From OMIS01 sp044350895 (lineage in GTDB: Bacteria > Patescibacteriota > Microgenomatia > UBA1400 > PJMF01): a stretch of 64,000 bases of DNA. Below the pieces are notes generated by a model, which saw nothing but the letters and a program-made list of their open reading frames with translations, searched no databases and was not told where the DNA came from. This document shows, piece by piece, positions 33,879 to 42,633 of this stretch (positions within the stretch are counted from its first letter, which is position 1; every line of letters starts with the position of its first letter). The translations under genes and the position numbers were made by a program. The DNA lies in NCBI GenBank assembly GCA_044350895.1, contig JBILGT010000001.1, forward strand, positions 1-64,000, given 5' to 3'.

Positions 33879-33929
33879 GGGGTTAGTTGTGCTGGTTACA
33901 AACAACGCCCCCAACTAGGGGGTTTTTTT
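33878..33929 (+). promoter_or_regulatory. thrS transcription attenuator
   Basis: The antiterminator pairs GGGGG (33878-33882) and GTTG (33886-33889) with CAAC (33903-33906) and CCCCC (33908-33912). The terminator pairs the same CCCCC with GGGGG (33918-33922), followed by seven T. A ribosome at the leader stop covers the first G-run and favours termination. Stalling at Thr codons frees it and favours read-through into thrS. Confidence 0.8.
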
Positions 33930-33984
33930 GTATTCAAAAATTATAAAATGAGGAGGTCACAAGCATCGTATCGAACAAAATAAA

Positions 33985-34120
33985 TAGTCCATGATGTTTG
34001 GATGAGTGTGTGTTGAGCAAACGTCATCGTAGTGAAAACAAGCTAAGAACTTTGTATAGATTGCTCATCAAAGCAGGATCCGTACGCCTGTTGTCACACG
34101 AATCTAAACATCATGGACTA
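33985..34120 (+). ncRNA. Structured 5' UTR element before thrS
   Basis: A perfect 15-bp outer stem TAGTCCATGATGTTT/AAACATCATGGACTA encloses 106 nt. The inner stems are GTGTG/CACAC, TGAGCAA/TTGCTCA and CAGG/CCTG, so a branched fold is likely. It ends 38 nt before the thrS ATG and would be present only when the attenuator is read through. No known family was recognised. It could be a second thrS control element or an unrelated small RNA. Confidence 0.55.
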
Positions 34121-34158
34121 GAAATGCTCTACAATACTTGTACCCAACGAAAGGCACA

Positions 34159-35973
34159 ATGTCACAACAATTAGATGAAAAATTAGCAAAACTTTCTCCA
34201 GAAGAGCTGGAGCTATGGAAAATGCGCCACACTGCAGAGCACGTTCTGCACCAGGCAGTTAAAGAGCTGTACCCACAGATCCAACTAGCCATGGGACCAG
34301 CCACAGAAGAGGGCTTTTACTTTGATTTCGATCACTCACCAGAGGGAGCAGAGCCAGTTAAAATTTCAGAAGAAGACTTTCAAAAAATTGAAAAACGGAT
34401 GAAAGCAATTATTCAACGCAACTTAGAAATGATCCGTTCTGAGATTTCACCAGAAGAAGCTCGCGAACTTTTTGCAGATAATCCATACAAACAAGAATGG
34501 GTGGAACTTGCAGCGGAGCGAGGCGAGAAAATTTCTATCTATTGGACAGGCAAACCGGCTGAAAAAGGCTCAATGGTAGATTTATGTGCAGGACCTCACG
34601 CTGAAAAAACAGGGGCAGTAAAAGCATTTAAACTCCTCTCAGTGGCAGGTGCATATTGGCATGGTGATGAGAAAAATAAAATGCTGACACGCATTTATGG
34701 AACGGCATTTTTCTCTCAAGCAGAGCTTGAAAAGTTTGTAGAAATGAAAGAAGAAGCCAAGCGTCGTGATCACCGAAAACTCGGAAAAGAACTTGAGTTA
34801 TTCTTTATCGACGACATGGTGGGCAAAGGTCTGGTCATGTGGCTACCAAAGGGCGCAATTGTTAAAGAACAGATTGAAAACTTCGCCAAGGAAAAAGAGG
34901 AAGCCGCTGGTTACCAACGAGTTTCAACACCACATATAGCTCGTGAAGAACTCTATCTCACTTCTGGTCACTTGCCGTACTACAAAGACAGTATGTATCC
35001 GCCAATGGAGATGGATGACTCAACGTACTACATGAAGGCAATGAACTGTCCACATCATCACAGAATTTACCTGCATAAGCCACGCTCATACCGAGAGTTG
35101 CCACTGCGTTTGGCAGAGTATGGCATGTGTTACCGCAATGAACTCTCTGGTACGCTGGCAGGATTATTGCGTGTTCGAGCACTCGCTATGAATGATGCGC
35201 ATATGTACTGTCGAAAAGATCAAATAAAGAGTGAGTTCGAAGCAGTGATTAAGTTGACACAAGGCTACTTCGACACATTTGGTCTCAAAGATTACTGGTT
35301 CCGCCTTTCAAAGTGGGACCCAAATCACACTGAAAAATACATCAACCAGCCAGAAAACTGGGAATATGCTGAAAGTGTCTTGCGTGAAGTGCTGGTCTCT
35401 ATGGGCGTGCCATTTGTAGAAGCAATGGACGAAGCTGCATTTTATGGACCAAAGGTAGACGTGCAGTTTAAGTCTGTCATCGGACGTGAAGAAACGATGT
35501 CCACGATCCAGCTCGACTTCTTGGCTCGAGAGCGTTTCGGACTCAAATACACTGATGAAACAGGTGCTGAAAATCCTGATGTATTCGTTATTCACCGCGC
35601 ACCACTTTCTACACATGAGCGTTTTATGGCGTTCTTACTTGAACACTACGCTGGTGCTTTCCCAACATGGTTGAGCCCAGTGCAAGTCAAGATTTTACCA
35701 ATTGCAGATCGTCATCATGAGTATGCTCAGATGGTAGCAAAAACACTGAAAGAGCAGGGAATTCGGGTCGAGCTCGATGATCGCAGTGAACGCTTATCAG
35801 CTAAAATCCGTGATGCACAATTGATGAAAATTCCATACATGTTGGTAGTGGGTGATACTGAAGCTCAAGACCAGACTGTAGCAGTGCGCAAACGCGAGGG
35901 TGGAGCACAAGAAGTGCGACCATTGAGTGAGTTTGTTGATGCCACTGCTCTGGAAATTGCAAAAAGAGCTTGA
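34159..35973 (+). CDS. thrS: Threonyl-tRNA synthetase
   Basis: 604 residues from ATG 34159, which has GAAAGG just upstream. A class II enzyme. The protein starts directly with the editing domain (HTAEH at 24-28, later DLCAGPHAEKTG); the N-terminal TGS domain found in many ThrRS is absent. The catalytic core shows MNCPHHHRIY, RLAEYGMCYRNELSG...LLRVR (motif 2) and IHRAPLSTHERFMAFLLEHYAG (motif 3). The C-terminal anticodon-binding domain (VKILPIADRHHEYA) is complete. It is preceded by the Thr attenuator and a structured RNA. Two tRNA-Thr genes lie at 46.1-46.5 kb. Confidence 0.96.
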   Translation: MSQQLDEKLAKLSPEELELWKMRHTAEHVLHQAVKELYPQIQLAMGPATEEGFYFDFDHSPEGAEPVKISEEDFQKIEKRMKAIIQRNLEMIRSEISPEEARELFADNPYKQEWVELAAERGEKISIYWTGKPAEKGSMVDLCAGPHAEKTGAVKAFKLLSVAGAYWHGDEKNKMLTRIYGTAFFSQAELEKFVEMKEEAKRRDHRKLGKELELFFIDDMVGKGLVMWLPKGAIVKEQIENFAKEKEEAAGYQRVSTPHIAREELYLTSGHLPYYKDSMYPPMEMDDSTYYMKAMNCPHHHRIYLHKPRSYRELPLRLAEYGMCYRNELSGTLAGLLRVRALAMNDAHMYCRKDQIKSEFEAVIKLTQGYFDTFGLKDYWFRLSKWDPNHTEKYINQPENWEYAESVLREVLVSMGVPFVEAMDEAAFYGPKVDVQFKSVIGREETMSTIQLDFLARERFGLKYTDETGAENPDVFVIHRAPLSTHERFMAFLLEHYAGAFPTWLSPVQVKILPIADRHHEYAQMVAKTLKEQGIRVELDDRSERLSAKIRDAQLMKIPYMLVVGDTEAQDQTVAVRKREGGAQEVRPLSEFVDATALEIAKRA

Positions 35974-35983
35974 TTGTTCATGC

Positions 35984-35989
35984 TATAAT
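35984..35989 (+). promoter_or_regulatory. Extended -10 promoter after thrS
   Basis: TGCTATAAT with the hexamer at 35984-35989. It is 8 bp from an ATG at 35998, the same spacing seen at other leaderless starts in this window. Confidence 0.55.
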
Positions 35990-35997
35990 TCAGCCTC

Positions 35998-36549
35998 ATG
36001 GCGGGAATTATCGAATCACCATAACTTTTACAGCTACTTGTTCAACGACAAGCAGAAGCAGTTCGTAATAAGGATACTTAGTAAATTCAGCGTATTTCGT
36101 TGGCACTTTTGGTGCTGACTGGTGATTACTCAACAGAAGCTGCCGATTCAATCACGCGCTTATTAATTGCTGCATCACCAAGGCTTGATAGACTATCTCC
36201 AGAGTTACTAAATAATAAAGATATAATTGGTATTGTTGACCCTCAATTACGAGTACTAAGATTTCGTTCACAACATTACAGACTTAGATTAGGCCAAGAT
36301 ATGTGGCGTACCCTCGAGTTATTTTTTGAAGGTACAAACTACAAAGTTGATACTAATGCAATGATTGCCAGTGGCCATTTTACAAATAGAAGTAATGTCT
36401 ACAATCACATGTCACGTGTCTCCTTTGCTTTGGGAGAAGTAGGTCTTACTGAATTGGGTGTAGATGTTGTCCAAGAAAATTCTGATCCAGGTATCTACGA
36501 ATTAGTTTTCCCTGGAAAGCGCTACCTACTATCAGCTGACTTTCGTTAA
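35998..36549 (+). pseudogene. Winged-helix-like protein gene with in-frame stops
   Basis: The open part from 36100 (TTG start) encodes about 149 residues. The C-terminal half (WRTLELFFEGTNYKVDT, then NVYNHMSRVSFALGEVG) resembles an OmpR-type winged helix. The same frame continues upstream as coherent helical sequence to the ATG at 35998, correctly placed after a TGCTATAAT promoter. It is broken by TAA at codon 9 and TAG TAA at codons 28-29. The likely history is a 183-residue DNA-binding protein damaged near its N-terminus. Re-initiation at 36100 or an 8-codon upstream peptide are alternatives. Confidence 0.45.
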
Positions 36550-36575
36550 TCCAAATACAAAAGTTGTAATTTAGA

Positions 36576-38147
36576 TTAGCGGCCGAATTCACTTAATAGT
36601 TTATTGTAATCAAAAATATCTACAGTACCGTTTTTAACGATATCGGCTGGGTGAAAACCTCGTTCACCAGTAGAACCAAATACTCCTAAAAGTAGATTGT
36701 AATCAAAAATATCAACTTTTCCGTTGGGTGCATTCAGTGGTGCAATATCACTTTCCAATATCTGAGTAGTCGGGGTTGGACTTATTGTGGGACTTGGTGA
36801 TGGAGAAGGAGTCTCAGGAGGATATCCTGAACCCACTTCTCCTTGTGCTAACTCGTTGAGGTACAGCTCAAGATTACTGTAACCATTTGTTGAAAGTGTT
36901 GATCCATCTGCAAGAGAAGGATTAAGACCTTTTGATTGTTCCCACGCATCATCCATTCCATCATTGTCAGCATCTTGTACAGAACTATTTCGCGCCGAGT
37001 AATTTGGCCAGCGTACTTCACCAATTGTAGGGTACGAAGAAGAGTAGGCGGGATTTTTAATACCTTGTGAAGTTTCATTTACAATGCGGGTATCCACTGG
37101 ATCACGGGAAAAATGGAAAGCTCCTGCTTTCTGCAAAATCTTCTGCAAGATGGTATTCCCGGCATCAACTGTCACTGGATAGTTCATTGAAAACGCATGT
37201 TTTGTCGAAGTGAGTAATGCATCATTAGCGGTTTTATAGTCATGGTTATTGTCTGCATAGTACGTTTCACCTTCTTTAATATCCAAATTCTTGTTGTACC
37301 AAGGTGCGGGGCTATCTCCTGGTTGAGGGGCAGGGATTGCTGGTCCTGCCACCATCCAGTTGCCAATATAATTAAGTTGGATGGGTACAGCGGGTCTGGG
37401 TGGTCTAGTTTCGATAATTGAGCCAGCCAGATGATTAAAGATTACATTGTTGATGAACTCTACTTGGCCAGTTTGTAAGCGAGGGTGCCGTTCTTCATTA
37501 TGGGCAAATAGATTATGATGAAAAGAAAATTTGTTTGCACCCGTAGTTAAAATGATTGCCTTACTGTGACCAATAATACCTTCTCCGATCAGCGACCACT
37601 GGACTGTGATATTCTCTGAACCTGATGTACCACCAAAGTTCTCATCTGTAGCCCAAGAAAGAGAAATATGATCAAGAATAACATTCTTGGCGCCTTCTAA
37701 ACGTAGTGGGTCGCCACCACCACGAATGGCAATATGGCGGATGATAATATTTTCACCTTGCAAGTTAATCAAGGCTGAGCCACTTCCATCGACCAAAGCA
37801 CCTTTAATGGTAATTCCACCAGGGGCAGTTTGTCCGGCAATTGTCAGATTATTTCCTGAAATTACGAGTTCATTTGTCCCGTAATCAATTGCACCACCCA
37901 CCTTAAAAATACAGGTTGTGTTGGACTGTTTAACACACTCTGTGAATGAACCAGAACCACTATTGTTCAAATTGGTAACGAAGTAGACAGCGCCACCACG
38001 ACCACCACTAGCTGCGGCTCCAAAGCCTTCGGCACCGGGAAAAGCTGGTATAGCATAAATTGTTTGTACTGAGCAAAGAACAAAGATGAGAACAAGAAAT
38101 ATGATGCGGGGTGCTTTTAAGTGTAGGCAGTGGGACATACTGCTCAC
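36576..38147 (-). CDS. Secreted pectate-lyase-like protein with dockerin end
   Basis: 523 residues. A signal peptide (~14-32) is followed by a right-handed beta-helix domain of the pectate lyase type starting PAFPGAEGFGAAASGGRGG, with HISLSWATDENF and HHNLFAHNEERHPR, the usual catalytic-face repeats (~35-390). Next come a calcium-binding DADNDGMDDAWE segment and a Pro/Ser/Thr linker (~455-475). The end has two dockerin-like repeats (NGKVDIFDYNLLLGVFG and NGTVDIFDYNKLLSEFG). It probably binds or cleaves acidic polysaccharides outside the cell, and docks to a cohesin protein such as 40330-42570 (inference). An alternative start is 3 codons later. Confidence 0.8.
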   Translation of the reverse strand: MSSMSHCLHLKAPRIIFLVLIFVLCSVQTIYAIPAFPGAEGFGAAASGGRGGAVYFVTNLNNSGSGSFTECVKQSNTTCIFKVGGAIDYGTNELVISGNNLTIAGQTAPGGITIKGALVDGSGSALINLQGENIIIRHIAIRGGGDPLRLEGAKNVILDHISLSWATDENFGGTSGSENITVQWSLIGEGIIGHSKAIILTTGANKFSFHHNLFAHNEERHPRLQTGQVEFINNVIFNHLAGSIIETRPPRPAVPIQLNYIGNWMVAGPAIPAPQPGDSPAPWYNKNLDIKEGETYYADNNHDYKTANDALLTSTKHAFSMNYPVTVDAGNTILQKILQKAGAFHFSRDPVDTRIVNETSQGIKNPAYSSSYPTIGEVRWPNYSARNSSVQDADNDGMDDAWEQSKGLNPSLADGSTLSTNGYSNLELYLNELAQGEVGSGYPPETPSPSPSPTISPTPTTQILESDIAPLNAPNGKVDIFDYNLLLGVFGSTGERGFHPADIVKNGTVDIFDYNKLLSEFGR

Positions 38148-38187
38148 TCTAACTGGGTTTAAATATTAATTCAACCATTTAAAATCA

Positions 38188-38216
38188 AAAAACCCTCGGT
38201 AAACCGAGGGTTTTTA
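38188..38216. terminator. Bidirectional terminator after rplA
   Basis: AACCCTCGGT/ACCGAGGGTT stem with flanking A and T runs. It ends the minus-strand secE-nusG-rplK-rplA transcript and separates it from the pectate-lyase-like gene. Confidence 0.85.
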
Positions 38217-38236
38217 AAGTTCTCATTTGTTAAAAA

Positions 38237-38950
38237 TTAACCGAGTTTAACTTTAATTCCAGGACTCATTGTCGCAGAAATTGTAGCTCTGATAACTTTA
38301 TTTTCTAAAGCAGCCAATAGGGCATTTAAGTTTTCAACCAATGCTTGAGTTTCCATCTTTGTTTTACCGATGGTGATATGCATTACAGGTTGTTTCTTTT
38401 CAGCTTTGAATGTTACTTTTCCACCTTCAAGCTCTTTTTTCTTAACTTCTGGGTTTTCAGTGATGGTGCCATTCTTTGGGTTTGGCATCAAACCTTTTGG
38501 ACCAAGAATCTTAGCTAATTTAGCAAGTTTTGGAACAAATTGGCGAGAAGCAACTAAGACGTCAAAGTTGATTGTGCCAGCTTCGATTTCTTTAATCAAA
38601 TCATCTGAAGCAATTGCGACACGAAGAACTTTACCTGTTGAGTGAGGAAGAGTAAGCTCTACTTGAGTGGTACCTTCTTTGACAAACAGATCAGCCGTGA
38701 CAGTACCTTCAAATTTGGAATATGAAAGGCGTTTGACTAATTCTACAGCTGCAAAAGCATCATAGAACTTGGTTCTATCAACATTTGCACGAACTGCGGA
38801 ATATTTTTTGCTGCGAGCTGGGCCAGTTTTTTTGACCTTTTTAGCTGCTGTTTCGTCTGTACCTGCTTCATCAGCTGGTGCATCAGTTGCTGCAACAATT
38901 TTTACTACATCATCATTTGCGGACATGTCCACATCTTGGCGTTTTGCCAT
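38237..38950 (-). CDS. rplA: Ribosomal protein uL1
   Basis: 237 residues with an acidic/lysine-rich N-terminal extension (~1-50) before the standard domain (SKKYSAVRANVDRTKFYDAF). The signature KILGPKGLMPNPKNGTI is present. It is a component of the mobile L1 stalk and often represses its own operon by binding the mRNA. GAGGAGGAAAT lies before the ATG. It is the last gene of the secE-nusG-rplK-rplA group. Confidence 0.95.
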   Translation of the reverse strand: MAKRQDVDMSANDDVVKIVAATDAPADEAGTDETAAKKVKKTGPARSKKYSAVRANVDRTKFYDAFAAVELVKRLSYSKFEGTVTADLFVKEGTTQVELTLPHSTGKVLRVAIASDDLIKEIEAGTINFDVLVASRQFVPKLAKLAKILGPKGLMPNPKNGTITENPEVKKKELEGGKVTFKAEKKQPVMHITIGKTKMETQALVENLNALLAALENKVIRATISATMSPGIKVKLG

Positions 38951-38967
38951 ATTTCCTCCTCGTAACG

Positions 38968-39390
38968 TTACTTAACAGTAACTCCCATACTCCGTGCAGT
39001 GCCCATTACTGTTTTGAGGGCGCTCTCAACGGAGTCGGTGTTGAGATCTGGTAATTTTTTCTCTGCAATTTCGCGGGCTTGAGCCATTGTCATGTTTCCG
39101 ACAGTTTCGGTTCCTGGAGTTTTGGCACCCATTTTGATTTTAATAGCTTGCTTGATCATGTCACTCACAGGAGGGAGCTTCAAGACGAACTTGAATGAAC
39201 CATCTTGGAAGACAGTGATCTCAGCTGGAATGATTTGACCTTTTTGGTCTTTGGTTTTGTCGTTATATTCCTTCAAGAAAGCCATCATGTTGATACCAGC
39301 TTGTCCAAGGATAGGACCTACTGGAGGAGCTGGGGTAGCAGTTCCTGCTGGAAGGTTTAATTTAAGAATTGATTTAATTTGTTTTGCCAT
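38968..39390 (-). CDS. rplK: Ribosomal protein uL11
   Basis: 140 residues. LKLNLPAGTATPAPPVGPILGQAGINMMAFLKEYNDKT is covered in order (family N-terminus), and the C-terminal part has GNMTMAQAREIAEKKLPDLN. It binds 23S rRNA at the GTPase centre. It is 17 bp from rplA. Confidence 0.96.
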   Translation of the reverse strand: MAKQIKSILKLNLPAGTATPAPPVGPILGQAGINMMAFLKEYNDKTKDQKGQIIPAEITVFQDGSFKFVLKLPPVSDMIKQAIKIKMGAKTPGTETVGNMTMAQAREIAEKKLPDLNTDSVESALKTVMGTARSMGVTVK

Positions 39391-39442
39391 ATGCGTTCAT
39401 TTCGTTTGCGACTGATAATTTTATCACAACTTTTAGCTAATA

Positions 39443-40066
39443 CTAGATCTTCTTGATCTGTAGGAAGTCGAGCTCTACTGGAGTCTCACGGCCAAAGATA
39501 TTGACCAATACTGAAACTTTACCCTTATCTTCATCAATAGAGTTGACGGTACCCAAGAAGTCGTTGAATGGACCATCGACGATCTTGACAGCTTCACCTT
39601 CAACAAAGTCAGCTTTGTATTGAGGTGTAGCTTGAGTCATGTACTTCTTGATTGTTTCGACTTCATGTTTAGGTAATGGGGTAGGTTTGTTACCGACACC
39701 GACAAATCCAGTCACACCTTGAGTGGTGCGGACTGCCAACCAAGAATCATCAGTTAATTCCATCTGAACTAACATATATCCTGGGAAGATCTTTTCATTA
39801 ACTGTCTTGCGTTGACCGCGTTTAATCTGAATTTTCTCTTGAGTAGGGATTAAAATTGTGTTGATTTTGTCAGTAAGGTTGAGTGTCTCAGCACGTTGTT
39901 TGAGAGTTTCAGCAACTTTGTTTTCGTGACCAGAATACGTGTGAACGACGTACCAACGAGCTTTTTTGTTTTCTTCTTCAGAAACAATCACCAGATTTGG
40001 TGTTGAAACTTTAACTTCCTGAATTTCAGGAGGTGTCATTTGTTGTGCATCGTCGTTTTGTGCCAT
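39443..40066 (-). CDS. nusG: Transcription factor NusG
   Basis: 207 residues. An N-terminal acidic extension (~1-35) comes before the NGN domain (ARWYVVHTYSGHENKVAETL). The C-terminal KOW domain has EGEAVKIVDGPFNDFLGTVNSID. It binds RNA polymerase and couples transcription to translation or Rho. It starts 16 bp after secE, the standard order. Confidence 0.95.
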   Translation of the reverse strand: MAQNDDAQQMTPPEIQEVKVSTPNLVIVSEEENKKARWYVVHTYSGHENKVAETLKQRAETLNLTDKINTILIPTQEKIQIKRGQRKTVNEKIFPGYMLVQMELTDDSWLAVRTTQGVTGFVGVGNKPTPLPKHEVETIKKYMTQATPQYKADFVEGEAVKIVDGPFNDFLGTVNSIDEDKGKVSVLVNIFGRETPVELDFLQIKKI

Positions 40067-40081
40067 ATGTGCTTTATATTT

Positions 40082-40261
40082 TTATAAAATAATGGAGAGG
40101 AGAGATTGAAAAATATAATCTGCTACTCCAATATATGCCCCAATTATTACACTGACTGCAATTACCAGTACGGTCATTTCAATAGTGTGTTGCTGTGATG
40201 GCCAGGATACCTTCTTGATTTCCCGGACCGTCTCACTTGCGTACTGTGTCAGCCAGAACAT
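40082..40261 (-). CDS. secE: Preprotein translocase subunit SecE
   Basis: 59 residues with the typical short bacterial form. A cytoplasmic amphipathic helix has VREIKKVSWPSQQ (the conserved W-P motif), followed by one transmembrane helix (MTVLVIAVSVIIGAYIGVAD). It stabilises SecY in the protein-export channel. It lies directly upstream of nusG as in most bacteria. Confidence 0.92.
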   Translation of the reverse strand: MFWLTQYASETVREIKKVSWPSQQHTIEMTVLVIAVSVIIGAYIGVADYIFQSLLSIIL

Positions 40262-40329
40262 AGATGGTTATTTTATCAGATACTTACCTACTTGGGAAGA
40301 GTAAAGCAAAAAACAGTGCAAATGGGTTA

Positions 40330-42570
40330 CTACTTTCCATTCATTGTGACGCCTTTTTGTTTGAGGCGGTCTGCCATTGAAAGCTTTTCTGTCGTTTGAG
40401 GGGTGGAAGACTGTGTAGTTGTCGAGGCTGGTTGTGGAGTCGTTGCAGTTGATTGTTGCTGAGTCACGACGGCAGGCTGTTGCGCTGGAGCAACTACAAC
40501 TGGAGGTGCTGGGTGTGTGACCACGGCAGGTGGTTGTGCTGCAGGGATTACTGTAGGTCGTGACAGCACTGGCTGCTGAGTTTGTCTTTGAGCCAAAACT
40601 TCCTGTGGTGGCTGTGGATTTTGACGAATCGTTTGAGGCCCAGTAGGTGGATGAATAGCCGAAGTAACAGGTGCTGGAGCTTTAGGAGCTTCAGCAATTT
40701 TAGGTTTTCTTCTGGAAAAACTAAAGATGAGCAACGCAATAATGAGGAACAGAATACCTGCTCCAATGATCAAGAATGGCAATGGTATGCCCATCACTTG
40801 TGGTGTATTTGAAAGGTTGGTGATGTAGGAATTCACGAGGAGTGCCAAGCTATCAAACATTGATTCATCTGCGGTGGCTGGAGGCAATGGAGTAGGTGTA
40901 GCAGCTGGTGTAGGTGAGGTTGCCGCTGCTGTTGTAGCTGCTGGTGATGCCAAAAGTTGTGGTGGAACTGGGCTACTAGATGGCGTTGCAGATGGACGAG
41001 GTGTTGCAGAAGTTGAAGGACTTGCTGATGGTTTTGGTGAAGCAGTTCCCGCTGGTGTTGGATCAATACCATTTGCTGAAGAGTCAGAACTACATGCCAC
41101 ATTCTTTGGATTGAGTGGGTGACGACAAGCTCCTTGGTAGCAGCGAAGACCAGCTTGGCATTCGCGATTTGATGCACAATTTTGATTACAACCTTGGTAG
41201 GTGACAGTTGTAATTGGCAAGCCACCCTTTGTTGTTCCAGTGACAGTGGTAGTTGTAGATTGTGGGGAAGTACAGCTCGTACTCTCAACATTGCCAGGAA
41301 TTCGGCAACGGTTATACCAACAGGTGTATCCCGCACCACACTCACGACTGTCGGCACAGTACTGATTACATGAACGATTAAGACCTTGGTTTGGAAGACC
41401 ACCACAACTGGTGCTTGTGACATTAGTGGCTAAGCGACAACGCTTATCGCTGCCGGTGTTGTAGCAGCGTTGGTTGGTAGAACACTCACTGTTGCTTGTA
41501 CAGACCTCGTTACATTGTTTGATGGAAATTCCACTGCTTGTTGTAGAACTTCCGCCAATTCTTACTTCTTTTTCCCAAGAGTTATTATCCTCAGCACGCT
41601 CTGTAATGGTGTTTGCAGGATCTAGTGTAATTACAAATTTGTTTATATCTTTTGCGGTGAATGTTCCTTCAAGTGTAGTTGTTTCGCCTCCAGATTTACT
41701 AGCTAGTGATTTATAGCTCAAAACTGCCTGCGTTTGTTGAGAACCATTAGCTTTCAACTGCACAGTCACTGTCTGATCTTTGGCATGCTGAGATTTTTTA
41801 ATATTCTGTACATAGGATGTATGACTGACCTTGTATGTTTTGTTGGGAACCATCTGGCTTGGTGAGACTTCGGCATTGGTATCGACAGTGCGAAACGTAA
41901 ATTTGGTAGTGTCGTTATTGAGTGGATCAAAATAGAGATCATCAGGATCCGCGCCATCGGCTGGGGTTGAATCCTTTTTAATGGTGTATGAAAACGTCTC
42001 GAACAGTTTTAGTTCGTCTTGTTTCTCACTAGTCCCAATCATGACAGTCTGCTCAGGATTGAAACTGAGCTTAATCTCACCATCTTTTTTAGCTTTGAAG
42101 CGGAGTTCTAATACTGTAAAAGGATCGCTAGGAGCAGCTTGTGCTGCATTTTGTCTGGTGGCTACAAATGTAACTGTGTAACCGTGATCTACTTTATATA
42201 ACTGAAGTTCTGAAAGCTCTAAGCCTGAAGCTTGGATAAATGTAGGAGCAAGTTCTTCGATAATATCGTTGCTGATGACATCAAATTTGAGTTTAACTTT
42301 GGAATAGGGAAGACTGTTAGGATCTAGCTTGATAGAAATTTTACGGCTTGCTGAGCTTTCGATTGTTGCACCTGGTCTAGGCTCAAATACAAGTTCACCA
42401 GTTCCATCTGCTACTAAAGCTCTTTTTCTCAAGTCTTGTGGCTCACTGAGCAAAATCTGACTAAATACAATTGCCAGTCCACTAACAACAAGTAGAGTAC
42501 CTGTGCCTACAAGTAATGACACCTTTGAGTCGGATAGTTTCTTAAAAATGTTTTCAGCGCCAAATAACAT
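40330..42570 (-). CDS. Cohesin-like membrane protein with Cys-rich repeats
   Basis: 746 residues. An N-terminal anchor (~18-40) leads to a cohesin-like beta domain (~55-195; GELVFEPRPGATIES, VLELRFKAKKDGEIKLSF). A CARDB-like domain follows (~210-345). Three Cys-rich repeats come next (CNEVCTSNSECSTNQRC, CNQYCADSRECGAGYTC, CNQNCASNRECQAGLRC), then a Pro/Ser/Thr linker. A second transmembrane helix lies at ~600-620, with a long Pro/Gln-rich cytoplasmic tail. Two nearby genes (36576-38147, 42634-44790) carry dockerin-like ends, so this protein could be their anchor. Domain identity is by pattern only. Confidence 0.65.
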   Translation of the reverse strand: MLFGAENIFKKLSDSKVSLLVGTGTLLVVSGLAIVFSQILLSEPQDLRKRALVADGTGELVFEPRPGATIESSASRKISIKLDPNSLPYSKVKLKFDVISNDIIEELAPTFIQASGLELSELQLYKVDHGYTVTFVATRQNAAQAAPSDPFTVLELRFKAKKDGEIKLSFNPEQTVMIGTSEKQDELKLFETFSYTIKKDSTPADGADPDDLYFDPLNNDTTKFTFRTVDTNAEVSPSQMVPNKTYKVSHTSYVQNIKKSQHAKDQTVTVQLKANGSQQTQAVLSYKSLASKSGGETTTLEGTFTAKDINKFVITLDPANTITERAEDNNSWEKEVRIGGSSTTSSGISIKQCNEVCTSNSECSTNQRCYNTGSDKRCRLATNVTSTSCGGLPNQGLNRSCNQYCADSRECGAGYTCWYNRCRIPGNVESTSCTSPQSTTTTVTGTTKGGLPITTVTYQGCNQNCASNRECQAGLRCYQGACRHPLNPKNVACSSDSSANGIDPTPAGTASPKPSASPSTSATPRPSATPSSSPVPPQLLASPAATTAAATSPTPAATPTPLPPATADESMFDSLALLVNSYITNLSNTPQVMGIPLPFLIIGAGILFLIIALLIFSFSRRKPKIAEAPKAPAPVTSAIHPPTGPQTIRQNPQPPQEVLAQRQTQQPVLSRPTVIPAAQPPAVVTHPAPPVVVAPAQQPAVVTQQQSTATTPQPASTTTQSSTPQTTEKLSMADRLKQKGVTMNGK

Positions 42571-42633
42571 GATTACTTCATACTATATGAAATTTTTATA
42601 CTTTTGTAGTAGTCATCCACACAGTTTCGTTTT

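Noticed and set aside
3736..36549. Stop-codon reassignment to explain in-frame stops
   Set aside because: The stops include TAA and TAG as well as TGA, while intact genes end normally with all three. A tRNA-Trp with CCA is present. Decay is simpler.
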